The position numbers were made by a program, and so were the translations under genes. 64,000 bases of DNA from Sphingomonas sp. IC081 (GTDB taxonomy: Bacteria; Pseudomonadota; Alphaproteobacteria; Sphingomonadales; Sphingomonadaceae): contig NZ_CP029761.1 of assembly GCF_006874585.1 (NCBI RefSeq), positions 1,561,001 through 1,625,000 of the forward strand. Reading direction: 5' to 3'. A model generated the notes under the pieces. The model did not search any database, was not told the DNA's origin, and saw only the letters and a program-made list of their open reading frames with translations. Of this stretch, positions 18,090-26,029 are shown one piece after another. Every line of letters begins with the position of its first letter. The first letter of the stretch is position 1.

Positions 18090-19738
18090 CAGGCGAGACT
18101 TTCGAATGGAAGACCAAGGTGGGCGAGCGCCGCTTCGGCGGCGACGACGCCGCGATAATGCGCCTCCTCGAACAGCGACAGGCCACTCATGTCCGAATGG
18201 GCAAACAGCACCGGCGGCCGGGCGGCGATCGCCGCGCCGCGGGCCGGATCGGAAAGGAAACCGGGCGTGGGGCGGATCATCGCATGCCCCCAGCGCCAGA
18301 CGTCGATCCGCTCGATGGCACCGTCAAGATCGGGGTTCATGCCCAGCAGGTCGTCGCGCACGATCCGCTGCCACTCCCGCAGCGGGCGCGTCATCATGAT
18401 CTTGCGCGCCGCTTCCGGCTTCTCCTTCGACAGCGGCAGGTACCAGGTCAGCACCGTCGGCCCGCCGTCGCTGGCTTCGCTCTGATGCGTGGCCACCACG
18501 TAGCCGAGCGATTCGCTGGCGGTCGAGACATTGTCCCACGCGAGCGATACGCCCTTGCCTTCGGGATGGCGGCCCACCGTGACATTGGCCACCACCCAGG
18601 GCGCATAGGACATGGCGTCCTCACCTGCGAACTTGGGCGCGAACTTGGCCACGAACTTGGGCGCGACCCGCGCGGCCACGAAATGGGGCATGGCCATGAT
18701 GACGGCCCTGGCCCGCAAGCGGCGGCTGCGGCGCGCGGCGTGATCGAACAGGTCGACCAGCGCGCCATCGCCGTCCGGCTCCACCCGGAACACGCTATGG
18801 GCCGGTTTCAGGTACGGCGCGATCCACCCCGCCATCAGCGAGACGAGGCGGCCGTTGCCTTCCGGCCATGTCAGTTCCCGGTCGCCGTCGCCATCGCTGG
18901 CCCAGCCCCGGCGTCCTGCAAAATAGTGGATGCCCGCCCATGCCGAGACATGCTCGGGCTCGCTGCCATAATCGTCCCGGCAGCAATAGCGCAGATAGGC
19001 GCGCAGCACCGGCGAGGTGAAATGCTCGCCATCGAGCCACTGCGCGAAGTTCATGCCATCAAGCGCGCGGAAGGCTGGGTCGGCGCTGGACAAGGCCATG
19101 GGAATGGCAAAGGCGGGACGGCCATCCGATCCCACGGCCTTGCGCAGATCCGCCATCCGCCGCTCGAACGCGGCATGCTGGGCGCGATCGGCCGCAGTCA
19201 CGCCCGAATTGGGAAACAGCCCTTCCTGCCAGCGCCCGCGCCAGAGCAGGCGTTCCTCAAGGTCCGCGCAAAGCTGGTAGGGATCGTAGACCGGCACCCC
19301 GTCCCGCTCACCCGTCATCATGCCGAACTGGCCGAGCATGCGGCGCAGCGCCGTCGCCTCGCGGTTGGGCACCGGCAGGTAATGCGCGCCGAGCGGATAA
19401 GCGCTGACGGCATTCCTGCCATGACGCGCATTGCCGCCGGTCCTGTCTTCCAGTTCGAACAGGGTGAAGCGGTCAAAGCCGGCTTCCGCCAGCCGCCATC
19501 CTGCCGCGAGGCCCGCCGCGCCGCCGCCCGCGATCACGACATCGATTTCCTCCACCGGCCCCTGCGGCTCGGGAAAGCGCCGGTCGCGCAGCAGGTGGCC
19601 GCGCTGCCAGTCCGCCCCGCCGAGTTCTCCGGCCATGGCCTCCTCGCCGCATCCGCCCAGCGCCATCGCGCCGGCGGCAAGCGTACCGCCCGCCAGAACC
19701 TGCCGCCTGCTCGGCCCGGCTGTTTGCTCAGCCTTCAT
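18089..19738 (-). CDS. Exported FAD-dependent amine-oxidase-like protein
   Basis: 549 residues from the ATG at 19738 (another ATG lies 21 nt upstream). The N-terminus looks like a Tat signal with a possible lipobox (SRRQVLAGGTLAAGAMALGG, then C), so the protein may be membrane-anchored outside the cytoplasm. FAD binding is shown by VVIAGGGAAGLAAGWRLAEAG and ELEDRTGGNAR, and by a C-terminal SGLSLFEEAHYRGVVAAEAA typical of flavin amine oxidases. Lying between a spermidine synthase and SpeD, it is a candidate polyamine oxidase. The active-site substrate residues cannot be assigned by eye. Confidence 0.8.
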   Translation of the reverse strand: MKAEQTAGPSRRQVLAGGTLAAGAMALGGCGEEAMAGELGGADWQRGHLLRDRRFPEPQGPVEEIDVVIAGGGAAGLAAGWRLAEAGFDRFTLFELEDRTGGNARHGRNAVSAYPLGAHYLPVPNREATALRRMLGQFGMMTGERDGVPVYDPYQLCADLEERLLWRGRWQEGLFPNSGVTAADRAQHAAFERRMADLRKAVGSDGRPAFAIPMALSSADPAFRALDGMNFAQWLDGEHFTSPVLRAYLRYCCRDDYGSEPEHVSAWAGIHYFAGRRGWASDGDGDRELTWPEGNGRLVSLMAGWIAPYLKPAHSVFRVEPDGDGALVDLFDHAARRSRRLRARAVIMAMPHFVAARVAPKFVAKFAPKFAGEDAMSYAPWVVANVTVGRHPEGKGVSLAWDNVSTASESLGYVVATHQSEASDGGPTVLTWYLPLSKEKPEAARKIMMTRPLREWQRIVRDDLLGMNPDLDGAIERIDVWRWGHAMIRPTPGFLSDPARGAAIAARPPVLFAHSDMSGLSLFEEAHYRGVVAAEAALAHLGLPFESLA

Positions 19739-21287
19739 ACTTGCCCCATTCCTCGGCAAAGCTGCGCACGAGGGCCTGGTTGTCGAGGCGGTTCACCGGG
19801 GTCGGCCGGCGGGCCATGTCGGGCGGGAAATCGAACATCGCCCGCTCGCTGGAGGCGGTCAGGAAGCGCAGGCCGCCGGGCAGCTTCACCGCATCCGTCA
19901 ATGGCCTGTGCGCGGCGAGCGTGAAGCCCCATTCGCCGAAGCTCGGCACATAGGCGTGATAACCGCGCGAGAACAGACCGGCGGCCTCCAGCGTGCTTGC
20001 CACCGTCCAGTAGGAGCGCGGGGCGATCAGCGGCGAGGTGCTCTGCACCGTCATCACCCCGCCGGGTGCGAGCAGGCGGGCAACCTCGCGGTAGAAACTC
20101 TCGGTATAGAGCTTGCCGAGCGAGAACTCGGTGGGATCGGGAAAGTCGACGATCACTGCATCGTAAGGGCCCCTCGCCTCGCGCACCCAGCGGAAGGCAT
20201 CGGCATTGTGCACGGTGATGCGCGGCGAGGAGAGCGAGTGGGCGTTGAGCGCGGCCAGTTGCGGCGTATCGCGGAACAAGTGCGTCATTTCCGGGTCGAG
20301 ATCGACCAGCGTGAGATGCTGCACGCGGGTGTCCCGCAGCACCTCGCGGGCGGCAAGACCGTCCCCTCCGCCAAGGATCAGCACTTGCGCGGGATGGGCA
20401 ACGCGCCCCAGCACCGGCCAGACCAGCGCCTCGTGATAGCGATACTCGTCGCGGGTCGAGAACTGGAGGTTGCCGTTGAGGTAAAGGCGCAGGTCCTCGC
20501 CCCGCCGGGTGATGACGATGCGCTGGTAGGGCGTCGAGCGGGCATGGATCACCGGCTCGGCATAAAAGGCCACTTCCGACCAGCGCTGCATGCGGTCCGC
20601 CATGGCAAGTCCGACCAGCAGGCTCGCCGTGACCACCAGCGCCGCCGCCATGTCCGCACCGATCCGGCGCTGGCGGCGCAGCGCGACCAGCAGCGCCAGC
20701 GCAACGGCCACGTTGGCAAGGCCGAAGACAAAACCGGTGCGGATCATCCCCAGCCAGGGCACCAGCACCAGCGGAAACAGCAGCGAGGCAATCAGCGCGC
20801 CGACATAGTCGTACGTCAGGACATTGGAGACCAGTTCGCGAAACGCGAAACGGTGGCGCAGGATGCGGATCAGCAGCGGGATTTCGAGCCCCACCAGCAC
20901 GCCGATCGCCAGCACCAGCGCATAGAGCGCGACACGGAAATCGCCGACCAGCGGGAACAGCATGAACAGCCCCGCCGCCGACCACCCGCCGAGCGCGGCA
21001 ATCATCACTTCCACCCGCACGAAAACGCCGATCTCGTCGCCCCGGACATGGCGCGAGAGCCAGCTGCCCACGCCCATCGCAAAGAGGTAGGAGCCGATCA
21101 CCGTCGAGAACTGGGTGACGCTGTCGCCCAGCAGGTAGCTCGCCAGCGTGCCCGCCAGCAATTCGTAGATCAGCCCGCAGGTGGCAACGACCAGGACCGA
21201 AACCAGCAGAATGACCGCAAGCGAGGCAGGGCCCTTTTCCCCGCCCTCACCCACGGCCCCATCTGCCACAAACTCCCCTTCAGCCAT
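19728..21287 (-). CDS. Membrane-fused polyamine aminopropyltransferase (spermidine-synthase-like)
   Basis: 519 residues. The N-terminal ~210 residues hold about seven hydrophobic helices (SLAVILLVSVLVVATCGLIY onward). The C-terminal part is a Rossmann-type spermidine-synthase domain: LILGGGDGLAAREVL is the SAM/dcSAM-binding motif and YDAVIVDFPDPTEFSLGKLY contains the catalytic Asp region. It should transfer an aminopropyl group from decarboxylated SAM, supplied by SpeD of the same operon, to an amine at the membrane. Classical SpeE lacks the membrane part, so the acceptor may be lipid-linked or imported; that is inference. It overlaps both neighbours by 8-11 bp. Confidence 0.87.
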   Translation of the reverse strand: MAEGEFVADGAVGEGGEKGPASLAVILLVSVLVVATCGLIYELLAGTLASYLLGDSVTQFSTVIGSYLFAMGVGSWLSRHVRGDEIGVFVRVEVMIAALGGWSAAGLFMLFPLVGDFRVALYALVLAIGVLVGLEIPLLIRILRHRFAFRELVSNVLTYDYVGALIASLLFPLVLVPWLGMIRTGFVFGLANVAVALALLVALRRQRRIGADMAAALVVTASLLVGLAMADRMQRWSEVAFYAEPVIHARSTPYQRIVITRRGEDLRLYLNGNLQFSTRDEYRYHEALVWPVLGRVAHPAQVLILGGGDGLAAREVLRDTRVQHLTLVDLDPEMTHLFRDTPQLAALNAHSLSSPRITVHNADAFRWVREARGPYDAVIVDFPDPTEFSLGKLYTESFYREVARLLAPGGVMTVQSTSPLIAPRSYWTVASTLEAAGLFSRGYHAYVPSFGEWGFTLAAHRPLTDAVKLPGGLRFLTASSERAMFDFPPDMARRPTPVNRLDNQALVRSFAEEWGKYEG

Positions 21288-21489
21288 GAATGGCCGCAGC
21301 GATGATGTTCGAGATGCCGAGCGCCACGGCGCCCGCGAGGATCGCGACGGCCATGTTCTTGCGCTCGATGATCTCGCGCCAGAGTTCGCCCGGGGTCAGC
21401 TTGTCCACCAGCACGAAGCTGACGATGAAGATGACGATGCCGAGCCCCGCGTAGAGCAAGGTCGCGAGGAAGACGGAAAGCGTGAGCAT
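21280..21489 (-). CDS. DUF350 small membrane protein
   Basis: 69 residues with two hydrophobic helices (LATLLYAGLGIVIFIVSFVL and MAVAILAGAVALGISNIIAA) separated by a short charged loop (DKLTPGELWREIIERKN). This is one DUF350 unit as in YjfL-like proteins, which often carry two. The function of DUF350 is not established; family members tend to lie beside polyamine enzymes and DUF4178 genes, as here. It overlaps the spermidine-synthase-like gene by 8 bp. Confidence 0.85.
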   Translation of the reverse strand: MLTLSVFLATLLYAGLGIVIFIVSFVLVDKLTPGELWREIIERKNMAVAILAGAVALGISNIIAAAIHG

Positions 21490-21619
21490 GTCTGGGCTCC
21501 CTGCCGTTAGGGCGTTTTCCGATCAGGTGGACTTACCCGATGACCCGGAAAGCGCGTGGAAACAAAATCTTGGAGCATTTCATCCGATGCGATCGGATCG
21601 GAAACGGCTCCAGCGTGAA

Positions 21620-21781
21620 TTACTTGTGGGTGGGGCCGCTGCCCCGGATGCCGGAACCGCTGCTCCCTCCTGCCTCGTGTTTCTCGTCGGAATAGGGCGA
21701 CCAGGCGTAGAAGCTGGATGCCGCCACGCCCGCCAGCAGGAACAGGCAGCACAGCGCATGGAAGAACAGGCGCGCGCTCAT
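21620..21781 (-). CDS. 53-aa exported or membrane-anchored small protein
   Basis: A short frame between the DUF4178 and DUF350 genes, in the same direction. The ATG at 21781 starts 39 bp after the DUF4178 stop. The translation opens MSARLFFHALCCLFLLAGVA, a signal-anchor-like helix, and continues with an aromatic patch (SSFYAWSPYSDEKHE) and a Gly/Ser-rich tail (SGSGIRGSGPTHK). Its position inside a gap-free operon and the hydrophobic N-terminus support it as a real gene. I recognise no family. A remaining 130-bp gap to DUF350 shows nothing obvious. Confidence 0.6.
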   Translation of the reverse strand: MSARLFFHALCCLFLLAGVAASSFYAWSPYSDEKHEAGGSSGSGIRGSGPTHK

Positions 21782-21819
21782 GGCAAAGACCTCATTGCGC
21801 AGACCTCATTGTTCGGGCC

Positions 21820-23145
21820 TCATCGGTATTTCCATCCGCGATAGAGTGCGAAGGCGGGCATCAGCGCCACCAGAATGCACAGCGTCCAGAAGTTGCCCCT
21901 GGGCACGGTGTTGGTCTTCACCGTCACCTCGACCGGAACCGGGCCCGGCCGGTCCTCACCCCATCCGCCATACGTCGAAGCCTCCCAGGGCGAGGCGGTA
22001 TTGACCGGCGGCACGTCGGTCGGCCAGCGGTGCGCACCGGCGTCGACAAAAACGTCGTACGTGCCTTTCCGGATATGCCCGAACTGGATCGTCGCCTTGG
22101 TATCGCCTTCGCTCCACGCGCCGTCGCTGTCGCGGCCGGTGTAGTGCTCGACGAGGCCATAGGCATCGATCGACTGGCCGGTCGCCCGGTCGACAAGGCT
22201 GTAGTCGAGATCGACCCACTGATTGTCGAGGGTATTGGCCCGTGCGGTGACGCTGACGAACTGCCAGGGGCGGTTGACGGTGATCGAACCGAGGCGAATG
22301 CCTTCGGCGGTGCGAGCGAACGGCGCTTCGATATCCGTCCTGACCTCGGCCGAGCCGCCCGCAAAGCCCAGCATCAGGACCAGCGCGGCGATGAGCGTCA
22401 GCAACGAAAGGCCAAGCATCGCCGGAATATCGTCGACGCCGCGCGCCGCCTCGGCCTGCGCCTCGGCCTCGAACAGCGCATAGCCGCGCGCCTTGTCGCC
22501 GCTCCCCCGGCGTTCTTCCGGCTCGGGAGGCAGGATTCCGAAGGCGCTTTCGACATGGCCGCCGGAGAGCGCGGCAAGGTGGGTCCAGTTGACCTCGCCG
22601 TCCGCTTCCTCGCGCGAGAGCGTGAAATCCCGGCTGGCATAGGATGCACAAAGCACGCGGTCCCCGCTGGAAACGCGCCAGTAGAATTCCCCGATCACCG
22701 TCTCGGTAGTGGCCAGCGCCGCCTCGTCCTCCTGCCGGTAACGCTGCCCCTGCCACACGACCGTCTTGCCGTTCTCCTCAGGCCGGCCCAGCAGCATCGT
22801 GCCGAACTTCCAGTCGCCCTCGTACTCGACCAGCCAGCGATACCCGGCGTAAGGATTGAGCAGCAGGTATTCGCGCCAGGTCGACCAGGCATCGCTGCGT
22901 TTCAGCGCGCCGATCACTTGCCATTCCGTGTCGAACAGCCGCCCCCGGCTGCCAAGCGGCAGCGCGAAACCGGCAGCGGTACGGTTGTGCTGCTCAAGGA
23001 GCTGCACTTCGGGCCGCGACACGTCGAGAATGGAGCCGCAATACCGGCAGGCCAGGTTCACCGACCAGCCCGCCGCGCGCACCTCCAGAGTGCCGCCGCA
23101 GCTGGGACAGGTTACCGCGCGCACGGCGTGCTTGGGCGCGTTCAC
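21820..23145 (-). CDS. DUF4178 protein with zinc ribbon and two membrane helices
   Basis: 441 residues. An N-terminal zinc ribbon (TCPSCGG and ACRYCGS, residues about 12-37) is followed by a DUF4178-type domain (GRLFDTEWQVIGALKRSDAW, WREYLLLNPYAGYRWLVEY). One helix lies near residue 245 (MLGLSLLTLIAALVLMLGFA), then a soluble region of about 140 residues, then a C-terminal helix (WTLCILVALMPAFALYRGWK). The middle region is probably periplasmic. The start overlaps the stop of the other DUF4178 gene by 4 bp. Its function is unknown; it is a structural partner candidate for DUF350 and the aminopropyltransferase. Confidence 0.82.
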   Translation of the reverse strand: MNAPKHAVRAVTCPSCGGTLEVRAAGWSVNLACRYCGSILDVSRPEVQLLEQHNRTAAGFALPLGSRGRLFDTEWQVIGALKRSDAWSTWREYLLLNPYAGYRWLVEYEGDWKFGTMLLGRPEENGKTVVWQGQRYRQEDEAALATTETVIGEFYWRVSSGDRVLCASYASRDFTLSREEADGEVNWTHLAALSGGHVESAFGILPPEPEERRGSGDKARGYALFEAEAQAEAARGVDDIPAMLGLSLLTLIAALVLMLGFAGGSAEVRTDIEAPFARTAEGIRLGSITVNRPWQFVSVTARANTLDNQWVDLDYSLVDRATGQSIDAYGLVEHYTGRDSDGAWSEGDTKATIQFGHIRKGTYDVFVDAGAHRWPTDVPPVNTASPWEASTYGGWGEDRPGPVPVEVTVKTNTVPRGNFWTLCILVALMPAFALYRGWKYR

Positions 23146-23804
23146 CGCATGGCCTCCGGCACCGTCCAGCCCTCGATCTCCGCCAGCGCACGCGGCGCGA
23201 GGTCGGCGAGTTCATGCCAGGTGCCGAGCCAGGCCGACGCCCCCTGCCCGTCCCGCTGGAGCGACAGCGCCGCGCCGCCGGTCGTGCGGAAATCGACATT
23301 GGTCATTGCCCAGCCAGTGCGCGGCGAAAACGGCAGATCACCCTCGCCGCCAAGGCATTCGGCCTGCTTCACATCGGAGACGGCATATTCCGCAGCGTCC
23401 ACCACAAGCGTCTGCCCGGGCACGAGTTCGCCGCCATCCGCAAAGGCGCGCGCGAGCGGTGACGTCATGACATCGGCACGCTCGGCAGTCAGCATGTACA
23501 TGCCCATGGCCTCACCCAGCCAGCGCGTCTGGCCATCGGCCGCATAAAGCAGCCATTCATTCCAGGAACCACCGCTCCAGCCCCAGCGCACGCGGCCCGC
23601 GGCAACGAAGTCCACGCCGCCGACATGAAAGCGCGTCCCGATCCGCACCGGCGACACGTCTTCCGGCACCACGGCAACCTTGCCGATCTCCTCCACCGCC
23701 TGGCCCTGCCGCAAGATCAGCGACTGGCAATGGCTGCAGGTCGTATAAGGCGCGGAAAGGCCCCGCACAGGCAGGGCCGCGCCGCAGGACGGGCAATTGA
23801 TCAC
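23142..23804 (-). CDS. DUF4178 protein with N-terminal zinc ribbon
   Basis: 220 residues from a GTG start. A zinc ribbon (INCPSCGAALPV and TTCSHCQS, residues 2-27) precedes a single DUF4178 domain (VGGVDFVAAGRVRWGWSGGS, WNEWLLYAADGQTRWLGEAM). No membrane helix is visible, so this is the soluble paralogue of the next gene. It lies 27 bp after the SPFH-SHOCT gene and overlaps the following DUF4178 gene by 4 bp. Function unknown. Confidence 0.82.
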   Translation of the reverse strand: MINCPSCGAALPVRGLSAPYTTCSHCQSLILRQGQAVEEIGKVAVVPEDVSPVRIGTRFHVGGVDFVAAGRVRWGWSGGSWNEWLLYAADGQTRWLGEAMGMYMLTAERADVMTSPLARAFADGGELVPGQTLVVDAAEYAVSDVKQAECLGGEGDLPFSPRTGWAMTNVDFRTTGGAALSLQRDGQGASAWLGTWHELADLAPRALAEIEGWTVPEAMR

Positions 23805-23831
23805 GCCGCTATTCCCCCCGAACCCTTCGCG

Positions 23832-24827
23832 TCAGCGAATACGCGAAAGCAGTTCGGCTTTCTTGGCGTCGAATTCCTGCTGGCTGAGCGCGCCGAGCGT
23901 GACCAGCTTGTGCAGCTTCTCGATCGTGGCGATGGGATCTTCCTCCGCCTGCGCAGGAGCGGCCGGGGCAGCCCCCAATCCCGAGCCCAACCCTGCCGAC
24001 ATGGCTCCGCCGAGCGCCGTCGCCGCCGCAACGCCCGCACCGATCCCGGCCACGCCGCCATCGGCGCCCGCCGCCTGCTCGATCGCCTCTGCCGCCTGGA
24101 AACGCGTATACTGCGCCAGATCGCCCAGCACCCGCATCGAGGAGCCCTTGTCGAGATGGGCCTGCACGTCCTCGGGCAGCGACACGCTCTCCACGTAGAA
24201 GGTCAGGCATTCGAGCCCCCACTGGGCAAACGCCTTGTCGACTTCCACCTTGATGCGGTCCGACAGCGCCTGCTGGTTGGCGGCGAGGTCGAGGAAGGCG
24301 ATGCCGCTGCCGCCCAGCGCCGCGGCCAGCGCGGTCTGGATCGCGGCGCGCAGCTGCGGTTCCAGCGAAGCGGCGGAAACGCCCTCCAGCGTGCCGACCA
24401 CCCGCGAGACAAATGGTTCGAGCTGCGCCACACGGAACGAATAGGAGCCGAAAGCGCGGATGCGCAGCGCGCCGAATTCGGCATCGCGCACCGTTACCGG
24501 CTGGGCAGTGCCCCACTTGAGCCCGTGCTGCTCCTTGCGCGACAGGAAAACGACGTCGGACTTGAAGGGTGACTTGAAGCCCTTGTCCCAGTTCATCAGG
24601 CTCGTCAGCACCGGCAGGTTCGCGGTATTGAGCGTATGCAGGCCGGATTCGAAGAAATCCGCCACGCAGCCTTCATTGACAAAGACCGCGACCTGCCCCT
24701 CGCGCACCGTCAGCTGTGCGCCGTTCTGGATCTCGCGGTCCTCGAACGGCACCCGCCATGCCAGTTCACCCGGCTTTTCCAGCCATTCGATAACGTCGAC
24801 GAACTGCTTCTTCAGAAAACCAAACAT
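23832..24827 (-). CDS. SPFH-domain protein with C-terminal SHOCT motif
   Basis: 331 residues. The body (residues about 20-230) resembles the SPFH/virion-core-like family also seen in YdjI-type proteins: FEDREIQNGAQLTVREGQVA, FGSYSFRVAQLEPFVSRVVG, FLDLAANQQALSDRIKVEVD. A Gly/Ala-rich linker leads to a short SHOCT hairpin at the end (IEKLHKLVTLGALSQQEFDA). SPFH proteins assemble at membranes. Of two ATGs 9 nt apart, the second (24827) was chosen because AGGGGG sits 9 nt before it but abuts the first. It is the first gene of the polyamine/DUF350 operon. Confidence 0.82.
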   Translation of the reverse strand: MFGFLKKQFVDVIEWLEKPGELAWRVPFEDREIQNGAQLTVREGQVAVFVNEGCVADFFESGLHTLNTANLPVLTSLMNWDKGFKSPFKSDVVFLSRKEQHGLKWGTAQPVTVRDAEFGALRIRAFGSYSFRVAQLEPFVSRVVGTLEGVSAASLEPQLRAAIQTALAAALGGSGIAFLDLAANQQALSDRIKVEVDKAFAQWGLECLTFYVESVSLPEDVQAHLDKGSSMRVLGDLAQYTRFQAAEAIEQAAGADGGVAGIGAGVAAATALGGAMSAGLGSGLGAAPAAPAQAEEDPIATIEKLHKLVTLGALSQQEFDAKKAELLSRIR

Positions 24828-24999
24828 GTCGCACATCCCCCTGGGGCATCGGCCAAGACTAATCGCTTCCGCGGCAAGTGGAAAGCACCCTTGCTGCTGC
24901 CGGTCTGGTTCGAATCAGCGGTTCGACGATGAAATGGCGGGAGTTTTTTCATACCGGCAGCCACACCTGCGGCCAGGCCGGGGCACGCCCGACAAAGAA

Positions 25000-25025
25000 A
25001 AACCCCCGGGAATACCGGGGGGTTT
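25000..25025 (-). terminator. Rho-independent terminator after the tRNA
   Basis: The stem AAACCCCCGGG / CCGGGGGGTTT around a 4-nt AATA loop ends in a T run on the minus strand. It lies 9 bp past the 3' end of the tRNA-Arg fragment and before the SPFH operon, so it was the terminator of the original tRNA gene. Confidence 0.75.
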
Positions 25026-25034
25026 CCTGAAACG

Positions 25035-25080
25035 TGGTGCGCCCGACGGGATTCGAACCCATGGCCCCCAGATTAGGAAT
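25035..25080 (-). tRNA. 3' fragment of tRNA-Arg(CCU); attachment-site half
   Basis: Read on the minus strand, the sequence has a CCU anticodon loop, a full T-arm (GGGTTCGAATCCC), the acceptor 3' strand GGGCGCA and an encoded CCA. The D-arm and the 5' acceptor strand (expected TGCGCCC) are missing: the bases at 25081 onward do not supply them. This is the normal footprint of a tyrosine-integrase element inserted at the anticodon loop of a tRNA gene. The intact gene should be at the other end of the element, outside the window. Confidence 0.8.
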
Positions 25081-25093
25081 AAAAATCTGGGGG
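25065..25093. other. Attachment core: perfect inverted repeat
   Basis: CCCCCAGATT and AATCTGGGGG form a perfect 10-bp inverted repeat around the 9-nt spacer AGGAATAAA. The left arm is tRNA sequence, the right arm is element sequence, and the spacer covers the anticodon. This matches the core-site layout of tyrosine recombinases (two inverted binding sites around a 6-8 nt crossover). It is not a likely transcription terminator because no T run follows. Confidence 0.6.
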
Positions 25094-25486
25094 TCAGCCC
25101 CTGTTTAGGGCTGTTCACAAAACCATAAAAACCAAGCCTAAACAGCGACTTGTGTGTCTGACTGTTTACCGCTGTTCACCCGAGTGGTGCCCTAACGTAT
25201 GCCAGATGTATGCCAATTAGGCCACCAGACTCTGGTCCGCAAGATGAAAACAATGGCCACCAGACTAACGGGTCAACAAAAAACGAAACTCGGGTACACA
25301 GGCGAAACTGGCATACGGCTGAGGCTCGAAAGTGGTGAGGATGGCCCGCACGCGACCTGATCAAGAGGACGCGCCTTAAGAACCCTCATATCGACACGTG
25401 TAATTTCTAAATACAACTGTCACTTGTCAAACACGTCTAATTGATGCGAGGGCAGAATGATTAAGTGATTCTACGAGATATGATGG
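25081..25486. other. Non-coding attachment flank with short repeats
   Basis: I see no gene in these 406 bases, which are richer in A+T than the host. They hold three copies of GTATGCCA (25197-25204, 25208-25215 and inverted at 25309-25316), two copies of GGCCACCAGACT (25220-25231, 25255-25266) and two of GCTGTTCAC (near 25109 and 25171). Such short repeats beside an attachment core could be integrase arm-type sites; the role is inferred from position. Confidence 0.45.
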
Positions 25487-25912
25487 ATGACACTCCTCAG
25501 AAGACTCACAACTTTTTATCGGCTGCTTACCGAAGGTCGAGCAGCCGTCGAAGCCCAACAAATGGCTGAAAGTCTACTCGACACGAAGCTGCCTCACGAT
25601 GTGCGCGCGGACTGTCATGAAATTATTACAAGGATCGCCTCCTTCTCATCGGTTGAAGAGTTGGCGATGATCTATGTGATAAAGTACGCAGAGCGCATGG
25701 CGCTCTATTTGGACGCGGTTGATGCTACGCAAGAATACCGGACGCACATCGCACGAGGCGTAGAACGCGCATGCGTTTCATTCGCTGGCCGCAAACGAGC
25801 AGGAATACAATTCGAAGGATACTGGTTAGATCGATTAGCTATCACAGCTAAAACTCATGGCATTCAAGCCAAGCCCGCCAGAGATGCTGCTCCAAAGTTC
25901 TATAATTGTTAA
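25487..25912 (+). CDS. Hypothetical protein near the attachment site
   Basis: A 141-residue frame of mixed composition with no signal peptide or membrane helix (MTLLRRLTTFYRLLTEGRAA). It is mostly helical and charged, and I recognise no family. Codon use is less GC-biased than in the host, consistent with acquired DNA. No good ribosome-binding site is visible before the ATG at 25487. It is separated from the rest of the prophage by two insertion sequences. Confidence 0.45.
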   Translation: MTLLRRLTTFYRLLTEGRAAVEAQQMAESLLDTKLPHDVRADCHEIITRIASFSSVEELAMIYVIKYAERMALYLDAVDATQEYRTHIARGVERACVSFAGRKRAGIQFEGYWLDRLAITAKTHGIQAKPARDAAPKFYNC

Positions 25913-26029
25913 AATAACGGCGATTGTTATTGTTAACGACCTTGAACGAATCGTAGCAATAAGAGAAAATACTGCGTCTCCCCGAGAGATGTGCAGCTTC
26001 TGTGCACGAGGGTCCGCTGCCCCCCCTAA

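Noticed and set aside
25065..25093. Hairpin at the tRNA fragment read as a transcription terminator
   Set aside because: No T run on either strand, and it straddles the host/element junction with the anticodon in the spacer; an attachment core explains it better.
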